64,000 bases of DNA from Epiperipatus broadwayi (GCA_028023455.1 JAQFVV010006306.1:3187001-3251000), one strand, 5' to 3'; counted from the stretch's first letter, positions 45,645-58,859 are shown. Notes: generated from the letters alone by a model not told the origin. Translations and numbers: made by a program.

Positions 45645-46130
45645 TGGATCTGCAATCAAGGGGTTCTTAGATCTCTCCACTTTTGGTTGCTAATTGTGAT
45701 GACTTTACAGTCTTCTGGAAGTAAGGGTCATGGTTTGCTTTTGTCTGCCATAATTGTAAATGTGTATAAAGAAAATAAACTTCATTCACACACACATTTA
45801 TCTTGCCTTCATGAAAACTCAACAGATATTCCAATTAAGAACTATCAGGCAACTGATAAATACCGTGATGTTTCTTGATCTTAAATTCAGAAGTAAAAAC
45901 CCAATAAGTCACCATACTGGCTGGTGCATATTGGCAAGCAGCTCATCTGTGTTCATTTACTACAACTTTAACAATAAGAATGTATGGAGTGGACATTAGG
46001 AATTTGCTCTGCTCAGTTTTTAAAGATCTCAAAGAGGAATCAAAGGGTCTATTTTAATCAACTGCAAACTTTTTTCCATAGTCAGAGCATGTAATAAAAA
46101 CCTACATTATGAACTTCAAATCAGGTTTAC
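45645..46130. other. No recognisable feature
   Basis: Short plus-strand frames (45594-45878, 45760-45999) overlap but have no domain. The sequence may be the 5' part of the LINE read antisense, or unrelated flank. Confidence 0.35.
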
Positions 46131-46132
46131 CA

Positions 46133-46320
46133 ACATCATTTTGAACCATTATCAATTCCAATCCAACTTCTCCACATTATTCCAGCACACTGCTTTATGT
46201 CATCCATCCATCTTACATGTGATCTCTTTCTAGGTCTTTTACAATCTTTTGGAATCCAATTTAAGATTTCAACTTCCTATCTATTTAATCATCTCTTCTA
46301 GCAATATGTCCATACAGAAA
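46133..46320 (-). mobile_element. RTE-like LINE 3' end fragment
   Basis: It shares CACATGTGATCTCTTTCTAG-type sequence (TTACATGTGATCTCTTTCTA), TTTTACAATCTTTTGGAATC and TCTTCTAGCAATATGTCC with the other LINE tails, and is short and truncated. Confidence 0.7.
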
Positions 46321-46329
46321 ATCTTTACA

Positions 46330-49300
46330 AAATAACTTCTTTTTTTAATGAGCATCCAACCTTTTTATAAAGGTATATTTATTTATTTTTTTACTATAGA
46401 AAAAGTATTAAAATTGTAACTTATAAAGACCACATGCTTTTATTATAATTAATTCTTACTAAGCATGAATAATCAATGCTCTCTGGCAGAGAATTTAATA
46501 CTCATTAGTGTTTTAATGTAGCAATAGAACGATGAACTCAATAATGAAACATCACTGGATTTGAACTCAAGGGAGTCATTTTCAGTAATTAAATGAATCA
46601 TTTGTTTAAACCAATTATTATTGCATCAATTATTTATTATTTTGCATTTTCTGTGCTTTTAATTGTTAAAAATAACATATGGATAAATTATTCAATTTAA
46701 TACTACATTTTATTTAAAATCATTTTCTGTTTAAATGGTACTTAAAGAGCCAACTATGTAGGAGAAGTCAATACTCACCTTTCTTGTTTTATCCTCTAGC
46801 TGAGAATAGCTATATGGATTGCTATAAAGAACTAGCTGAAAGAAAAATTCTTAATCTTTTGGAGAAACTGAAATTTTTTTAAATGTTTTTCTAGATTCAA
46901 ATCCAGGTTGTGGGTATGCCACATATAAGTTGTAAATCTTAATAAATTTTTAAATAATAAATATAGGCAACTACTTTCTTCTCAGAAATATGGTGTAGTA
47001 TAGAATCACCACAAAACAGTTGTGATTTTCTGTCATTGATATAAATTCCACCATACATTGAAACTTACAAACTGTATGGACTTTTAAAAATGTAGATAAA
47101 GAATTAAATGATTTCTAATATGCATTTCTGGTAGATTCATGTATCATCAGTTGGCTCATATGTATGCAACCATGTCTTCATCATAGTTTAGTATTTATCC
47201 ATAACCAACTACTGCAGTTCAATTTAACATATCCAAGGTGATATTATCAAAAATGGATGTATTCAGGTAATGTCACCCTTGTAAAATGAATTAAAATAAG
47301 TTTATTTTTAATTAAATAAAAAATCAAATTTTTTACAGACATTCAGATAAATCTTGCAACTATTTTGACCATACTGTGATCTCTTATATTAAATGATTAA
47401 AATTACTAATGATTGTTTCTGTATATTATATTAAAAATTATCATATTTGATAAGATATGATTTTTTTCTACAGTACATATCTGCATTTCAATATGTAATA
47501 TATAGGGGGTTTGAACTCAGCATTTCACATGACCCATAAATTAAATTTTATTTCATTTTTTTGATAAATGATAGCATTCAAGAATGCAACACTTTATTCT
47601 ACTAAACATCATAAGCTAATATTATTTTATATGATTTAATATTTTAGGATCATATATAGAAATTGCCAATATATAAAGTTAACTAATATGATGTATTTTG
47701 AATTCAAGTGATAAATAAGCCTTTTTTTGTTTTGTTTTGTTAAGAAATACTGCAAAAATTAACTTTCTTTTTTGTATTATATTTTAATGGCTATGTTACA
47801 ATTGTTTTCTATATAATTTAGCTTTTTTACATAATTTTCATTTGAAATCTGTAACAGTCTGATTTTTTTTTATCTGTTGCCCATGTTAAGATCTTGTTCA
47901 TCTACCTATTACTATTTTTCAACATCTATCAGAATTTTTTTTTTTGACTGCAGGAAATCAATGAAATCCACGAAGAGTTCATTTAAGATGGATCTTTGTA
48001 ACTGATGGCATAGATTCTGCTAAAAAAAATTTATTATCTAAACATCAGCTTGATATTTCTTTGAACACCAATATACAGCTTTTAAACTACTCATAAACAT
48101 TTCTATTCAGTTGTTTTTCACGGAAGAAACGACCACCATTTGTTAAATGCGCTTAATGTTACAACTTAATTTTCTCCTTGAACAAATTATGTAATGTTTG
48201 TTCATTGTTTTACGTTATGAATGTAATAAATATTAACTAATAGGCTCTTAAAAGGAGGAACATGCATTGTTATAAACAGCAGTATGAATTTTAAGAGATG
48301 GAATCCCTTTAAGGGACATTTTACTGTGAAAAAAATCCTAAATCTTGAACTTTTGTAAATTATACTCATCCAAGGTGATAAGGCAGTTCTAGCTTTCAAA
48401 GTGGAGGAAATGCTACCATATTTTAAAAAAGTTTTCCGCAATATATATTTGTAATAATTTTTTTTTTCATTAATTTAATTCAACGTCTTAATAAAAATAT
48501 AAAATAACCGTTGAATACTTTGTGTAAGCTTTTGTTATGTGGAAAGAAGTATTCCAGATTTAATCCCACTGCGATTAAAATTTAGAAAAAAATGTTTTTA
48601 TGCGAAGATTTTATATTTCTTTATCAACGAACTATTTTATAAAAATTTTAATAATATTTGGCAACTACTGCTGTAAAGCATGTCTTATGGTCCAATAATA
48701 AAAAATTAATTCATTAATTAAAAATATAATGCGTATTTGTCGTAATATAAATTGAATTAAAAACATCTAACATTATTGAAATGATAAACTTGTGTTTTCT
48801 GTTTATTTGGTTAATTATTATTGCACTCTGCGCAAAACATTTTAGCAGATTATTTTGGAAATCCCTCTAGAGAATTTATCATCATCAATTAATTTAACTT
48901 TTTTATTAACAAATCCCACACATCCTCCAATTGATATTCTCTATACTTACAAAATATTCAGATATAACTAACTTTATGTTCCTTTTTTTTTTTATGTGTG
49001 TGATATTTTCAAAAATCCTTCTTAACCTATTTCATAATTCCTTTTAATTTTCAAAAACCTATGACTAATCCATTTATTTATTTTTTAAATTTTGTTAATA
49101 ATCTTTTTCCTATTTTTTTTTTTTAACCAAATGTTCTGGGCAATATATTGGTTGCATATGAAATTAAATAGATTTTTCACATTTAACTGCATTAATCTTT
49201 TATCTAATAAAATCGTAACTATTGGGGAAGAATCTTACCTTAATTTTTTGTATAGTAACTAATTCTTTTAAAAAAATTATCTTACAACCTTTAGGAATTT

Positions 49301-51605
49301 AACTGGAAGTAATCGATTGCCAAACTTTTCCAATATTCATTTCAAACATACTTTTACAAAATTTGCTTTTATTATTATATAATTTATACTTTTTATTGCC
49401 ACAGATAACTTGTTTTTATCATGCAAATCAGATATTTTCAGTTCATCCATAATTTTTATATATATATACTAATTTACTGCTTTATTCGATAAAAAAGAGA
49501 ATCTAACTATAAAATATTTTTAAATGTTAATTTAAGAATAAAAAGATATTTCATAAATTATCTAAAAATAAGCAGGAGTGTTTTTTGGAAAAGAATTTTG
49601 CAAAAAATTAAACCCCAATTTTATCCAAGAATTAATGCATCTATTTTTTTAATCTAAACTAATCAAACCTTAGATTAAACAAAAGATTTGACATTTCATT
49701 AAATAAAACTTTTATTTTGCAACGTAGATCTAATATTCAAAGTGGATTCAATTTTTTTCTTTTAGTTTAAAAAATATTTGTTAAAGATCAAAAAGTTTTA
49801 TATTTAGTAATAATGATTTTTTAAAATTTGTGATGCGTGTAACGACAGAAAAGTTTATTTCTTTAATGACTTGGCTGTAAAATAATATGATGGTAAGTAA
49901 GGAGAAACTATTACAGGTAACATCGTGTTTTATTACCTGATCTATTTTAGATTCAAGCAATAAATATGTGGGCTCATTTATACTCACATATTATAATATT
50001 GCATACATGTACAAATATATAAATTTTTAACCCGTGATTTGACATATTCTCTTAGCAAAATTAATATAAAAACTGGAATATTTTTTTTAAGGGTTATCTA
50101 TCAGGATTTTCACTTTTTGTGCTTGGAATATTTTCTAGTTGCAAATAAAATCATTATTTAAAAATACTGTAATATAAAATAAATTATCAATTGAAAAGAG
50201 AGAAGTCTGGATTGCCATAAAAAGTATACTTAAAAAAATTAAATGTTTATAAATGGATCCATCGTTATTTTAAATTTAGAGTGTACGACATTAATTTTAT
50301 TATATATATATTTCTATTTCAATATGGCTATGTTTTATTAACTTATTTTTAAAAAATGTGCGTATTTGACAAAATAATTTGAATTAACATGCAGTGTAGT
50401 GTTAATATGTAAATGAAAATAATAAAAACTTTTTATCACCTATATAAGTTGTAAGGGGGGAGGGGCAGTTTAATGAACATAATACGCAATTGAATTAACT
50501 AATGTTACAATTTATAAGTAAGGACGCAAAACTGAAATGATACTAAGCAGTAAAACACATTCACAGCTTAATAAAATTTTAAAAAAAGACATTACATCTC
50601 AAATATTGGAATGAATTTATTTACTTTAGTTTGTGCTTGTGTTATAAGACTTCACTTTGTTGTTATAAATCCAAATAAAAAAGGTCATTCTATTTGTAAT
50701 TCGAATTAGGAGATCTTTAAATAAATGATATTAATTGAATGTTGATAGTAACAAAAAAAAAAGGATCACAGTAGACTATCAATAAAACATTAACAAATTT
50801 AAAAATTCATAATATGGTTTACTAAGAAATTTGACACGCACGCAAAAATAAATGTCACTTAATAGAAGCTAGAATTGTTTCCCATCTATTGTTTGTGCTT
50901 GGCAATATATTGAGACGCAGCTTTCAATTTGTAAATAAATAATACAAAATAAATATTGTAAATTTTTTAAAAAATAGACCTGGAATGGAATAATATATAT
51001 ATACATTAACATATGATAAACCTATGCTCTGATAATAAGACCACCTATTAATGAGTGTTAAGATAGTGAAAAATATTAAATAAAAATGTCCACTGCGAAT
51101 GCTCTAATGGACCTATCAAACTAACATCTTATTGTATTGTTTCTTAATTATTTATTATCATTGTTATTATCTTGAATAAAACTTTGTTATTGTTACTGAA
51201 ATGTTTAGAATCTCTACAAAATTAAAGAAGTTATCAATTTGTATTCTATTAGAAAAACTTATTTTTCAAATAGATTTAGTAGATACATAAATTATTTTTC
51301 TTTGTGTTCTAATTTGTAAAAAAAAAAAAAAAATGAGTACAATAAATTAGAAAATACTGCTTTCCGAAATCATGAATAGTTTTCAACATGATAAAGAGAC
51401 TGCGTACAGTGGGATAATATGGATTCATGGGAAAAAATTAACACAATACAGTGTAAACAATATATATGTATATGCAGAAAAAAACTATCTATAATATGTT
51501 TGAATTTTAAAATTACATATAAATATTAAGTTAACCAAAATAATTATAACTAGAATGTTATACAGCACTGCATAATTTTTTAAGTATACATATATATGAA
51601 TGTAT
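46330..51605. other. Long AT-rich stretch, essentially featureless
   Basis: No gene or complete repeat was found in about 5 kb. GGGGGTTTGAACTCAGCATT at 47505-47524 is a stray inverse box-B piece of family A. G-rich tract at 50455-50466. Scattered frames (48202-48441, 49781-49987 minus) are low-complexity. Confidence 0.45.
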
Positions 51606-51609
51606 GTAA

Positions 51610-51855
51610 ATGAGGAGATAATATCTGTAAATACAAATAAATTTTAACCTTTGATGTTACCAAGAAATTATTAATTACTATTGACAATACTTGAAACTAA
51701 CCCATTTTTTTTTTCCATTAAATCTGTAATAGCTCTTGTTCGAGTTTTTTTTTTTAGTTTGGCGCCAAAAATTGTCAATTAGTAGTAATTGATAATTTCT
51801 TGGTATCATCAAAGGTTAAAGTTTATTCCTATTTACACTGATATTATCTCCTCAT
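51610..51855. repeat. Fold-back MITE, 75-bp arms
   Basis: ATGAGGAGATAATATCTGTA (51610 on) pairs with TACACTGATATTATCTCCTCAT (to 51855). Pairing continues through TTTAACCTTTGATG / CATCAAAGGTTAAA, CCAAGAAATTAT / ATAATTTCTTGG and TTGACAAT / ATTGTCAA. The centre has a TTTGGCGCCAAA palindrome (51769-51780). Confidence 0.85.
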
Positions 51856-51859
51856 TCTT

Positions 51860-53975
51860 TATTATAATAACAATCTATGGAAATATTTAATTTAACACAT
51901 AAATGTATATGTTTATTACTAATACAAATATTTACAAAAATTATATATACAATAGAATAAAAGTCTGCACAATACTTCAAAAGTTCATTATTTATAATGA
52001 ATAAAAATACATTTTAAAAAAATAGCTAAAAAAATTCAAGATTAACATTCGAATTATTTTTTTAAAACAAACTATGCAACTCAGTAAATAAAAAAGCAAA
52101 AATCGCTAACCTTTTTTATTTTGTGCAATGAAAATTGAATTTTACAAAATGCAAAAGATGTAATTTTAATGACATATTTATTGTCAGATAAAAAGCAGCC
52201 ATTTGTAATAACTGCAATATAATGTGAAATTTTGCAATTGATCACAGCAGTAAATAGTTGAAATTAAAATTTCGGGGAGTTTTATTACTTTTTTAGATAC
52301 AGTGGAGGCGCAATATCTGCTACTAGCCACCCACACATGCATTGTGCATTGCATGTAATAATTCACATTTTATTGATAGTCTTTGTTTACAATAGGATAT
52401 TGTTTATTGAATTGCGATCGTATATTATATTTTCAATATATATAAAACAGGAACTTTTATATATATAGAATGGATATATAAATTATAATGTAATCAAAAT
52501 TAAAAAATAATATAGTTATTAATAATAAAGGGATACGTTTTTATTATATTTTTACCGTGGGTACGCTTACTCATTAACGTTCAAAAAAATAAAGCTAGAT
52601 GGAACCCTGACATTATTTTTTAAAATAAAATGAGTAGTGAAATTCTGACTTTCATCATAATTAAATATCCTCCAGGTGGTATTTTTTCTTCAATGACTTT
52701 CCCCTATAAAAATATAAGTCTCGTTATCAGGGACTATGCCTATATAGTTGTTTTGACGTTTTTAATTTTTATATCAACTTTATGAATTAACAAATTTTGT
52801 AAACTGATAACATTCTGTTTAGAAAATATGTGAAATGCTATTAATCATATTCTAAAGAATAATAAACAAGCTTTTAATATAAGCCAAAGAAATGTTATTA
52901 AAAACTTGTATGGCGCTTAGACTAAATATGATCGTGTGCAATACTTCAAAATAGAAAAATAACCTGCATTATCGTAAAATTTATTATTTTTATGAATTTT
53001 AGCTTTTTTATTATATTTTCATTGATATTGACTGTATTTACATATGATTACAATTATATTAAATTATACTTAAAATCACATAGAAAATGTTAAGTGAATT
53101 CGTATTTGAACTGCCGCCATACCGAGATTCATAAAATTTAATAAATTTGTGAATTTCATTGTTTTTATTTGTTTGTTTACATTTGGGGGGGGGTGCTTAT
53201 AATTAAAATTTGTCTATATTTATAGCATATATTGTGACTTTACTGTAGTAGCTACATGAATCGGTGCATTTTGACTTGACGGGCCCCCTGTACAAATACA
53301 AAATTTTAAAATAGTGCCATCTGGTAGAGGCTGAGGAAAACAAGTAAACAGACCATTTAGCATTGATAAATTTCTACCTCTAAAGGAAAAAAAAGGTTAC
53401 AAAAATATTTTATGTTGTTATTTAGATTTTTAGTTCATTTGTCTTCCAGTTTTTTAATAATTTTAATTAAATTTATTGCTTTTGAAGATTTTGTTTAAAA
53501 TGAAAAAGTATGGAGATTAAGATATGTTTATTATGTTTTTTTATATGTAAAAAAAAATGTTTGATGATTTACAAATGCATTTACATCAAAATAGAATTGA
53601 TTATGGACTATGAGAGAAATAGAAGAAAAGCAAAAAAAACACAAAAGTTAATTTTAAGAAATGGCAAAAATTATCACTTAATTTAGAATTTTTAGAGTAT
53701 CTTACAAATATGGTGTGTAAAAATTTGTATATTTGGATTTATTAATAAAGCAGAAAAAAATTTTAAAAAGGGTACTATTTTTTGTGTTATCTATATTAAA
53801 GACACCAGCAATTATACATCTTTAGATTAGACCAACTTCTGGCATTTCTTTACAACATGATCTCCAAACGTTTTCAAGCCTGGATTAAGTTACTTACTCT
53901 TAATAAGTGACGAAGTAGTAAAAGTTTTAGATTCTCATTGCTTTAATTATACTTCCAAAGTTAAACATCATTACA
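51860..53975. other. No recognisable feature
   Basis: AT-rich non-coding sequence with a G run near 53186. No gene evidence. Confidence 0.4.
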
Positions 53976-53981
53976 TATAAT

Positions 53982-54700
53982 GGTAGTCGTGGAGGGACAG
54001 TCACTTTCATTTATAAATTTATCACTTGCAGGCTTCAGGACAGTTGTTGATGGTGTTTCAGCGCCATCTGATGGCAGTACGGTCCCTCCACGACTACCCA
54101 ATAAAGAATATTTCTTTAGTGTAATTTTTACTATACCATTCGTGCAAGGTAGGGATTGGTTTCTATCCATTTTTTAACATCTTTTGGAGGGAGGGATGTA
54201 ATCATAAACATGACCTAAGACATGAAAAAGATGTATGATCCCTAAGATATGTATTTCATGCTGAACCAGCATTCATCAATTGGTCCAAATCACAGTCTCA
54301 CAGATATCTTTATCAATGTTCAGTATATATAGATGGCAAATTACTACTGTTTAAATGATAAATATCAAACCACAATTTCATCTAATGAATGACTTAATAT
54401 GCTTCATCAAATAATATATGTCAAAGTTGTTTAGAGCACTAAGTTTGATACATCAATTAAACTAGTAATTGGCTATCTATATATACTGAACAATGATAAA
54501 GATATGTGTAAGAGATTGTACTCTGGGCCATATAATAAATGCTGGTTCGATATGGAGTGCACTTTGAGGATCATACATTTTCACTTTCTTCAGTCATATG
54601 TTTATGATTGCACCTCCCTCCACAAGGAATTAAGGGTGAATAGAACCCAGCCTCTGCCCTGTGAGAAAGTGTTATAGTGAAAATTATACTTTAGAAATAC
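53982..54700. repeat. Family A-related inverted pair with extra arms
   Basis: GGTAGTCGTGGAGGGA (53982-53997) is the exact inverse of TCCCTCCACGACTACC (54083-54098). From 54105 to 54345 a minus-strand copy follows, and from 54470 to 54700 a plus-strand copy of the 37.8-kb subfamily (CTATATATACTGAACA-TGAT, AAAGATAT, GATCATACAT, CACCTCCCTCCA). The two copies face each other across about 120 bp. Confidence 0.65.
54248..54284 (-). ncRNA. Hammerhead-like motif, family A, diverged
   Basis: Minus: ACCAA, TTGATGA (core C to U), stem II ATGCT-GGTTC-AGCAT (5 pairs), GAAATACATATC, TTAGG. The base pair of stem II is A-U where the 33.85-kb copy has G-C, a two-sided change. The core is mutated and it is presumed inactive. 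Confidence 0.45.
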
Positions 54701-54704
54701 TTAT

Positions 54705-55825
54705 TAAGTTTTGCTATATCAAAAAGATGGTCTAATTGACTCATTTGCATAAAGTTTGCATATTATACTGATAGAATGATTTCAACGAACGAGTCAGAAC
54801 TGGCTATGATTATGAGAAGTACAGTTTCTTGAAAGCGCTCAGCCATTTTAATTGACTAATTGATAGTAATTATACAGCTTTACATTATAAGTATGATAGC
54901 ACTATTTAATATTATAATCTCTAGTTGAATAAATTACTAATAAAAATTATTAATATGTTGTCAATACTTTGGGGATTTCTGCTTTAGAGTGGCTCGTTTG
55001 AAACATCAAGCTTTGTCAAAAGTAGTTTTGTTTTAAATAGTAGCAACAAACCAACATTTTGTCAAGTTACTAGCAAAGCATTTAATTTATAGGGAGAATG
55101 AATTTACAAAAAAAAAACCGTGTCACAAGTTAAAATGAGATATATACTTCAAACTTTATGTAAAAACGTGTAGACCTGACTGCACACATTAAATCTATGG
55201 TTACTAGTTTATATAAATGGCATTTATGTTCTTCACAACCTGTTTTAAAGTTAGACAAATATCAAGATAAGAAATGGTGAGCCTTCTAATGCCATTATGT
55301 ATTGCCTACATTCAGTGGTCTTGTACTATCCAAGCTAATGATATTAACGTAGTCTACTAAGCATGAATTGTAGATATTTTATTTACTTTATATCATCCTT
55401 GGTCATAGGTTAGAAAATAATTTAATCAAATATATAAATATACAAACTATCAGATATAAATAACTTACTGGTGTATTGCATTAAAAATCTTAATAATTTA
55501 AAATGTCAAGATCTTGGATAACATAATAAGACCACTGAATATTTATCTTTATATAAGTCATGTCTTCATTCTACAATGATGAAAACTGTCTTAATTTATT
55601 TTAACTTTGAAGTCAGATTCAGAAAAAGATGGTGTTACTTCTATAGATATATATGAGTGTAACATATTTAGAAATTTTATTCCTATCAAAAAAGCATATA
55701 TGGAAATGAATTATCTTCTTTTTTTTTTTAATCGATGAACTTACTGTACTCAAAAAGAAACAGCTACAGATCTAAAAAAGAAAATTCATAAAATTACTTG
55801 GGGGGAGGGGGGTATTATTTATTTT
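54705..55825. other. No recognisable feature
   Basis: AT-rich non-coding sequence with a G-rich tract at 55800-55812. Confidence 0.4.
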
Positions 55826-55830
55826 AATTT

Positions 55831-56090
55831 TTAAAAAGATATTTCATTTGCAAATAAAATATACTCCTTTTGGTTGTATTTGTAATTCAAATTTCTATAT
55901 GTTCATCTGGGTAACAAAGTGGTTTCTTTATAATTAAAACTAATTGCAATTTTGATGTAGTTAAAAAGATATTTCATTTGCAAATAAAATATACTCCTTT
56001 TGGTTGTATTTGTAATTCAAATTTCTATATGTTCATCTGGGTAACAAAGTGGTTTCTTTATAATTAAAACTAATTGCAATTTTGATGTAG
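55831..56090 (+). repeat. Perfect 130-bp tandem duplication
   Basis: 55831-55960 and 55961-56090 are identical by direct reading. Each ends in GTGGTTTCTTTATAATTAAA and TTGCAATTTTGATGTAG. That tail is the inverse of the AAAGAAACCAC motif in the adjacent minisatellite. Confidence 0.9.
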
Positions 56091-56109
56091 TTTACCATAA
56101 TCAAAACTC

Positions 56110-56790
56110 AGATAAACTTCACTGAAAGTGCATTCAGCTTTCAATCATAAAGAGAGCTATGATTATGGTGAACTTCACCAAAAGCGCACTCGGCTTTTGA
56201 TTATAAAGAACAAAGAAACCACTTCATTGTGCAGTATGATTATGGTGAACTTTACCGAAAGTGCACTAGCTTTAGATTATGAAAAAGAAACTACTAAATT
56301 ATGCAGTATGAGTATGGTGAACTTCACCGAAAGTGCATTCAACTTAGGTTTATAAATAAAAAAGAAACCACTTCATTGTGCAGTATGATTATAGTGAATT
56401 CCCTGAAAGCGCACTCTGTTTAGGATTATAAAGAAATTACATCATTATGCAGTATGATTATGGTGAACTTCACCAAAAGTGCACTCAGTTTAGGATTATA
56501 AAGAAGATAGAAACCATTCAGTATGTAGTATGATTATGGTAACTTCTCCAAAAATGCACTCAGCTTTAGATTATAAAGAAGAAAAAACCACTTTGTTGCA
56601 CAGAGTAATTCAAAACTTGCCTGTTTGCTCGTCTGCATTATAAAGTGGTTTCTTTATAATCTAAAGATTAGTATACTTTTGGTGAAGTTCACTATAGTCA
56701 TTGCTCTCTGTTCAACACTGAAATTGCACTCTGTTTTAGATTATAAAGGTGAATTTCACCAAAAGTGCACTTAACTTTAGATGATCAAAA
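56110..56790. repeat. Minisatellite, unit about 70-80 bp
   Basis: Repeats of roughly ATGATTATGGTGAACTTCAC, CGAAAGTGCACTCAGCTTTA, GATTATAAAGAAGAAAGAAA and CCACTTCATTGTGCAGT. There are about seven direct copies to 56610, then an inverted piece (GTGGTTTCTTTATAATCTAA ... GGTGAAGTTCACTATAGTCA, 56643-56702) and one more partial copy. The open frame at 56128-56355 is a by-product of the repeat length. Confidence 0.85.
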
Positions 56791-56799
56791 TTCATCTGA

Positions 56800-57125
56800 T
56801 CATAGTCCTTGAAAATTACACAAGTTTTGAGCAACAAATCTTGTTTTCTCCTGGGCTATTTTGACAGGAGATCAGAAAGATGAACTCTTGCATTAAAGAT
56901 TTCTAGAGTGAAATTCAACATTTTATTTTTGGTACATAAACATCACATGCCTATGAGTAGTAAACCTTTTTTTTACAGACAGGTTAAATGTTGCTGATAG
57001 TGTATCATTAAATATTTAGGTTGTAAAAAGAAAGATAAAAATAGTAAAGAACAAATCCTAATATATAAAAAAATCAATTAAAAAATGAAGTAATAAAGAT
57101 TTAATATTTAATTCTCTTCTTCAGG
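56800..57125. other. No recognisable feature
   Basis: AT-rich non-coding sequence ending in a pyrimidine tract. Confidence 0.4.
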
Positions 57126-57325
57126 CATCACTGCTCAGGCTAATGATAATACAAGCATGGGAATTGAAGCTGGGATTTTCACCTTTGTGAATACTGAATA
57201 TAAGATGATAATCCATTTTTTAAGGTTAATTGGTAAACATTTAATGAAGATGCGGTTTGGTAGGAAAAAGGAAAGAATACTGGACAAAGAGGCAAAAGAA
57301 AATGGTCATATAATAAACCAATAAT
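57126..57325 (+). other. Possible exon: acceptor plus 66-codon frame
   Basis: TAATTCTCTTCTTCAG (to 57125) is a good-looking 3' splice site. The frame after it stays open for 66 codons (starts GITAQANDNTSMGIEAG) and ends with TAA near 57323. I recognise no domain. It could be a chance frame, a transposon remnant or an alternative 3' exon. No matching donor is evident in the terminal TRIM9 exon. Confidence 0.2.
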
Positions 57326-57462
57326 CTGGTACGAAAATTCATGTTTGGAAATCACTTATTAATCTTGTCCTTAAGAAAAAAAATTGAGAAATCAAGAGGA
57401 TCTTTATGAAGTACTATAACTTCATCTTTCTTATTGCATTGCCAAATCCATATAATATTAAT

Positions 57463-57570
57463 TTACTACTTTTTACAACCCATTATTGATAGTTTCAATT
57501 TTCCCTGTTATAGTTCTGAAGATTTCTGGGGCAATCGAAACTGTCAATAATGGGTTGTAAAAAGTAATAA
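57463..57570. repeat. Short fold-back element
   Basis: TTACTACTTTTTACAACCCA with TTATTGATAGTTTC (57463-57496) pairs with GAAACTGTCAATAATGGG and TTGTAAAAAGTAATAA (57537-57570). The loop is about 40 nt. Confidence 0.82.
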
Positions 57571-57639
57571 AGAGCACAAATGATATTAATATTAAGAGAA
57601 TCTTTATAAGTATATCAAATGTTTACTGAGTGTTATCTT

Positions 57640-57790
57640 TGATAGAGTATCCTAGTAGGGTATTCATGAATTTAAAGGTCACAGGTTCAGTTCATGCTAG
57701 TCATGCCAGAAACACCTGAAGAAGAGAAAATAGTATTACTTGAAACATTTCATTATATACTAACCTATGTATTATTACATATTTAAAAAG
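57640..57790 (+). repeat. Family C SINE-like repeat copy
   Basis: GAGTATCCTAGTAGGGTATT (box A-like), CACAGGTTCAGTTCATG (box B-like), CCAGAAACACCTGAAGAAGA and TACTAACCTATGT match 17890-18060. Confidence 0.6.
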
Positions 57791-57834
57791 TGATACATTG
57801 TACAGGCTTAACACCTGCATTTATAAAGATGTAA

Positions 57835-57990
57835 TATGCGGGATTCGAACTCAGATGGTTTAGCATGAAATAAGTATATTGGTGAGTATTTATCTTTTTA
57901 AAATGTCTGATCTGGTGGGTCAGCAGTATAATATGGCACTGAGAATTGTGGGTTGTGTGAAAGTGAGTTCGAATCCTGCATATTTAAAAA
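57835..57990 (+). repeat. Family A tRNA-like end with half hammerhead
   Basis: GGATTCGAACTCAGA (inverse box B) is fused to TGGTTTAGCATGAAATAAGT, the 3' half of the hammerhead. ATTGGTGAGTATTTATCTTT follows, then a good box B, GTGAGTTCGAATCCTGC (57964-57980). The CTGATGA half is missing. Confidence 0.6.
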
Positions 57991-57999
57991 GTGTAAATG

Positions 58000-58855
58000 T
58001 TTGTTTTTTCTAAAGATATATATATTTAACAATTAATTCAAGCATATAATTACTATTAAACCTGTTTGTTTAAAATTAAGTTTATAAATTAGATTTTAAA
58101 CAGCAATTTTAAAAGAATTGACCTTTTGGTTCACTTTTCATCGAGTAGTGTAGGGAATAAAGTGATTGACGGGAACTCCAGAAAGATTGTCTTGACTTAA
58201 GGTAAGTTTTAAAAATATCTACAATGTCATTTGGGATGGTAATAAAATTTCAGAAATATGTGGTATTTTATCAGGTGTTATTTAATCTGATGCTCTAATT
58301 GTGGTCTACATTCCCATACTAGAGTACAGATTATTGGGCAATGCTAATTTAATTCATTTTAAGATGCTGCATGTAGATTAATTCATAGTTTAATATGGTC
58401 TGGGAATATGTTGAACTAACTCTATTTAATCTGCATAATCAATTAAAGTTAATTTGTGCTCACAAGAGGTCACTTTGATGGAATGTGGTGAGTGAAAAAA
58501 ATTATGTAAACATATTAAGATGTGCAATGAATGAAACTTCTTTGATTTTTAGGGGTTCAATTTTGACTTTTTATGGTTAGGATGATGTTTCTATTTATGT
58601 CTTTGGAATTTATTATATAATGAATGCAACAAAAAGTATATATATATGAGTTGTATAAAATAAGAAATGGGAATACATTCTAATGTTAAAAATATTTTTT
58701 ACGGATTAAAAATGATGAATGGTATAAGAAGTATCTGATAGAAGGTTAACATATTTAAGCGAACTTGAAAATTGTAATTATTAGTGAGTAAAGATCTAAT
58801 TTCCAAATCTGAATCAATAATCTCAAGAATGATTACTGCACTTAGTAAATATGGA
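58000..58855. other. No recognisable feature
   Basis: AT-rich non-coding sequence. Confidence 0.4.
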
Positions 58856-58859
58856 AATT

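Noticed and set aside
56128-56355. Repetitive protein with NFTESA repeats
   Set aside because: The frame exists because the minisatellite unit length happens to keep phase for three copies; flanking copies break it.
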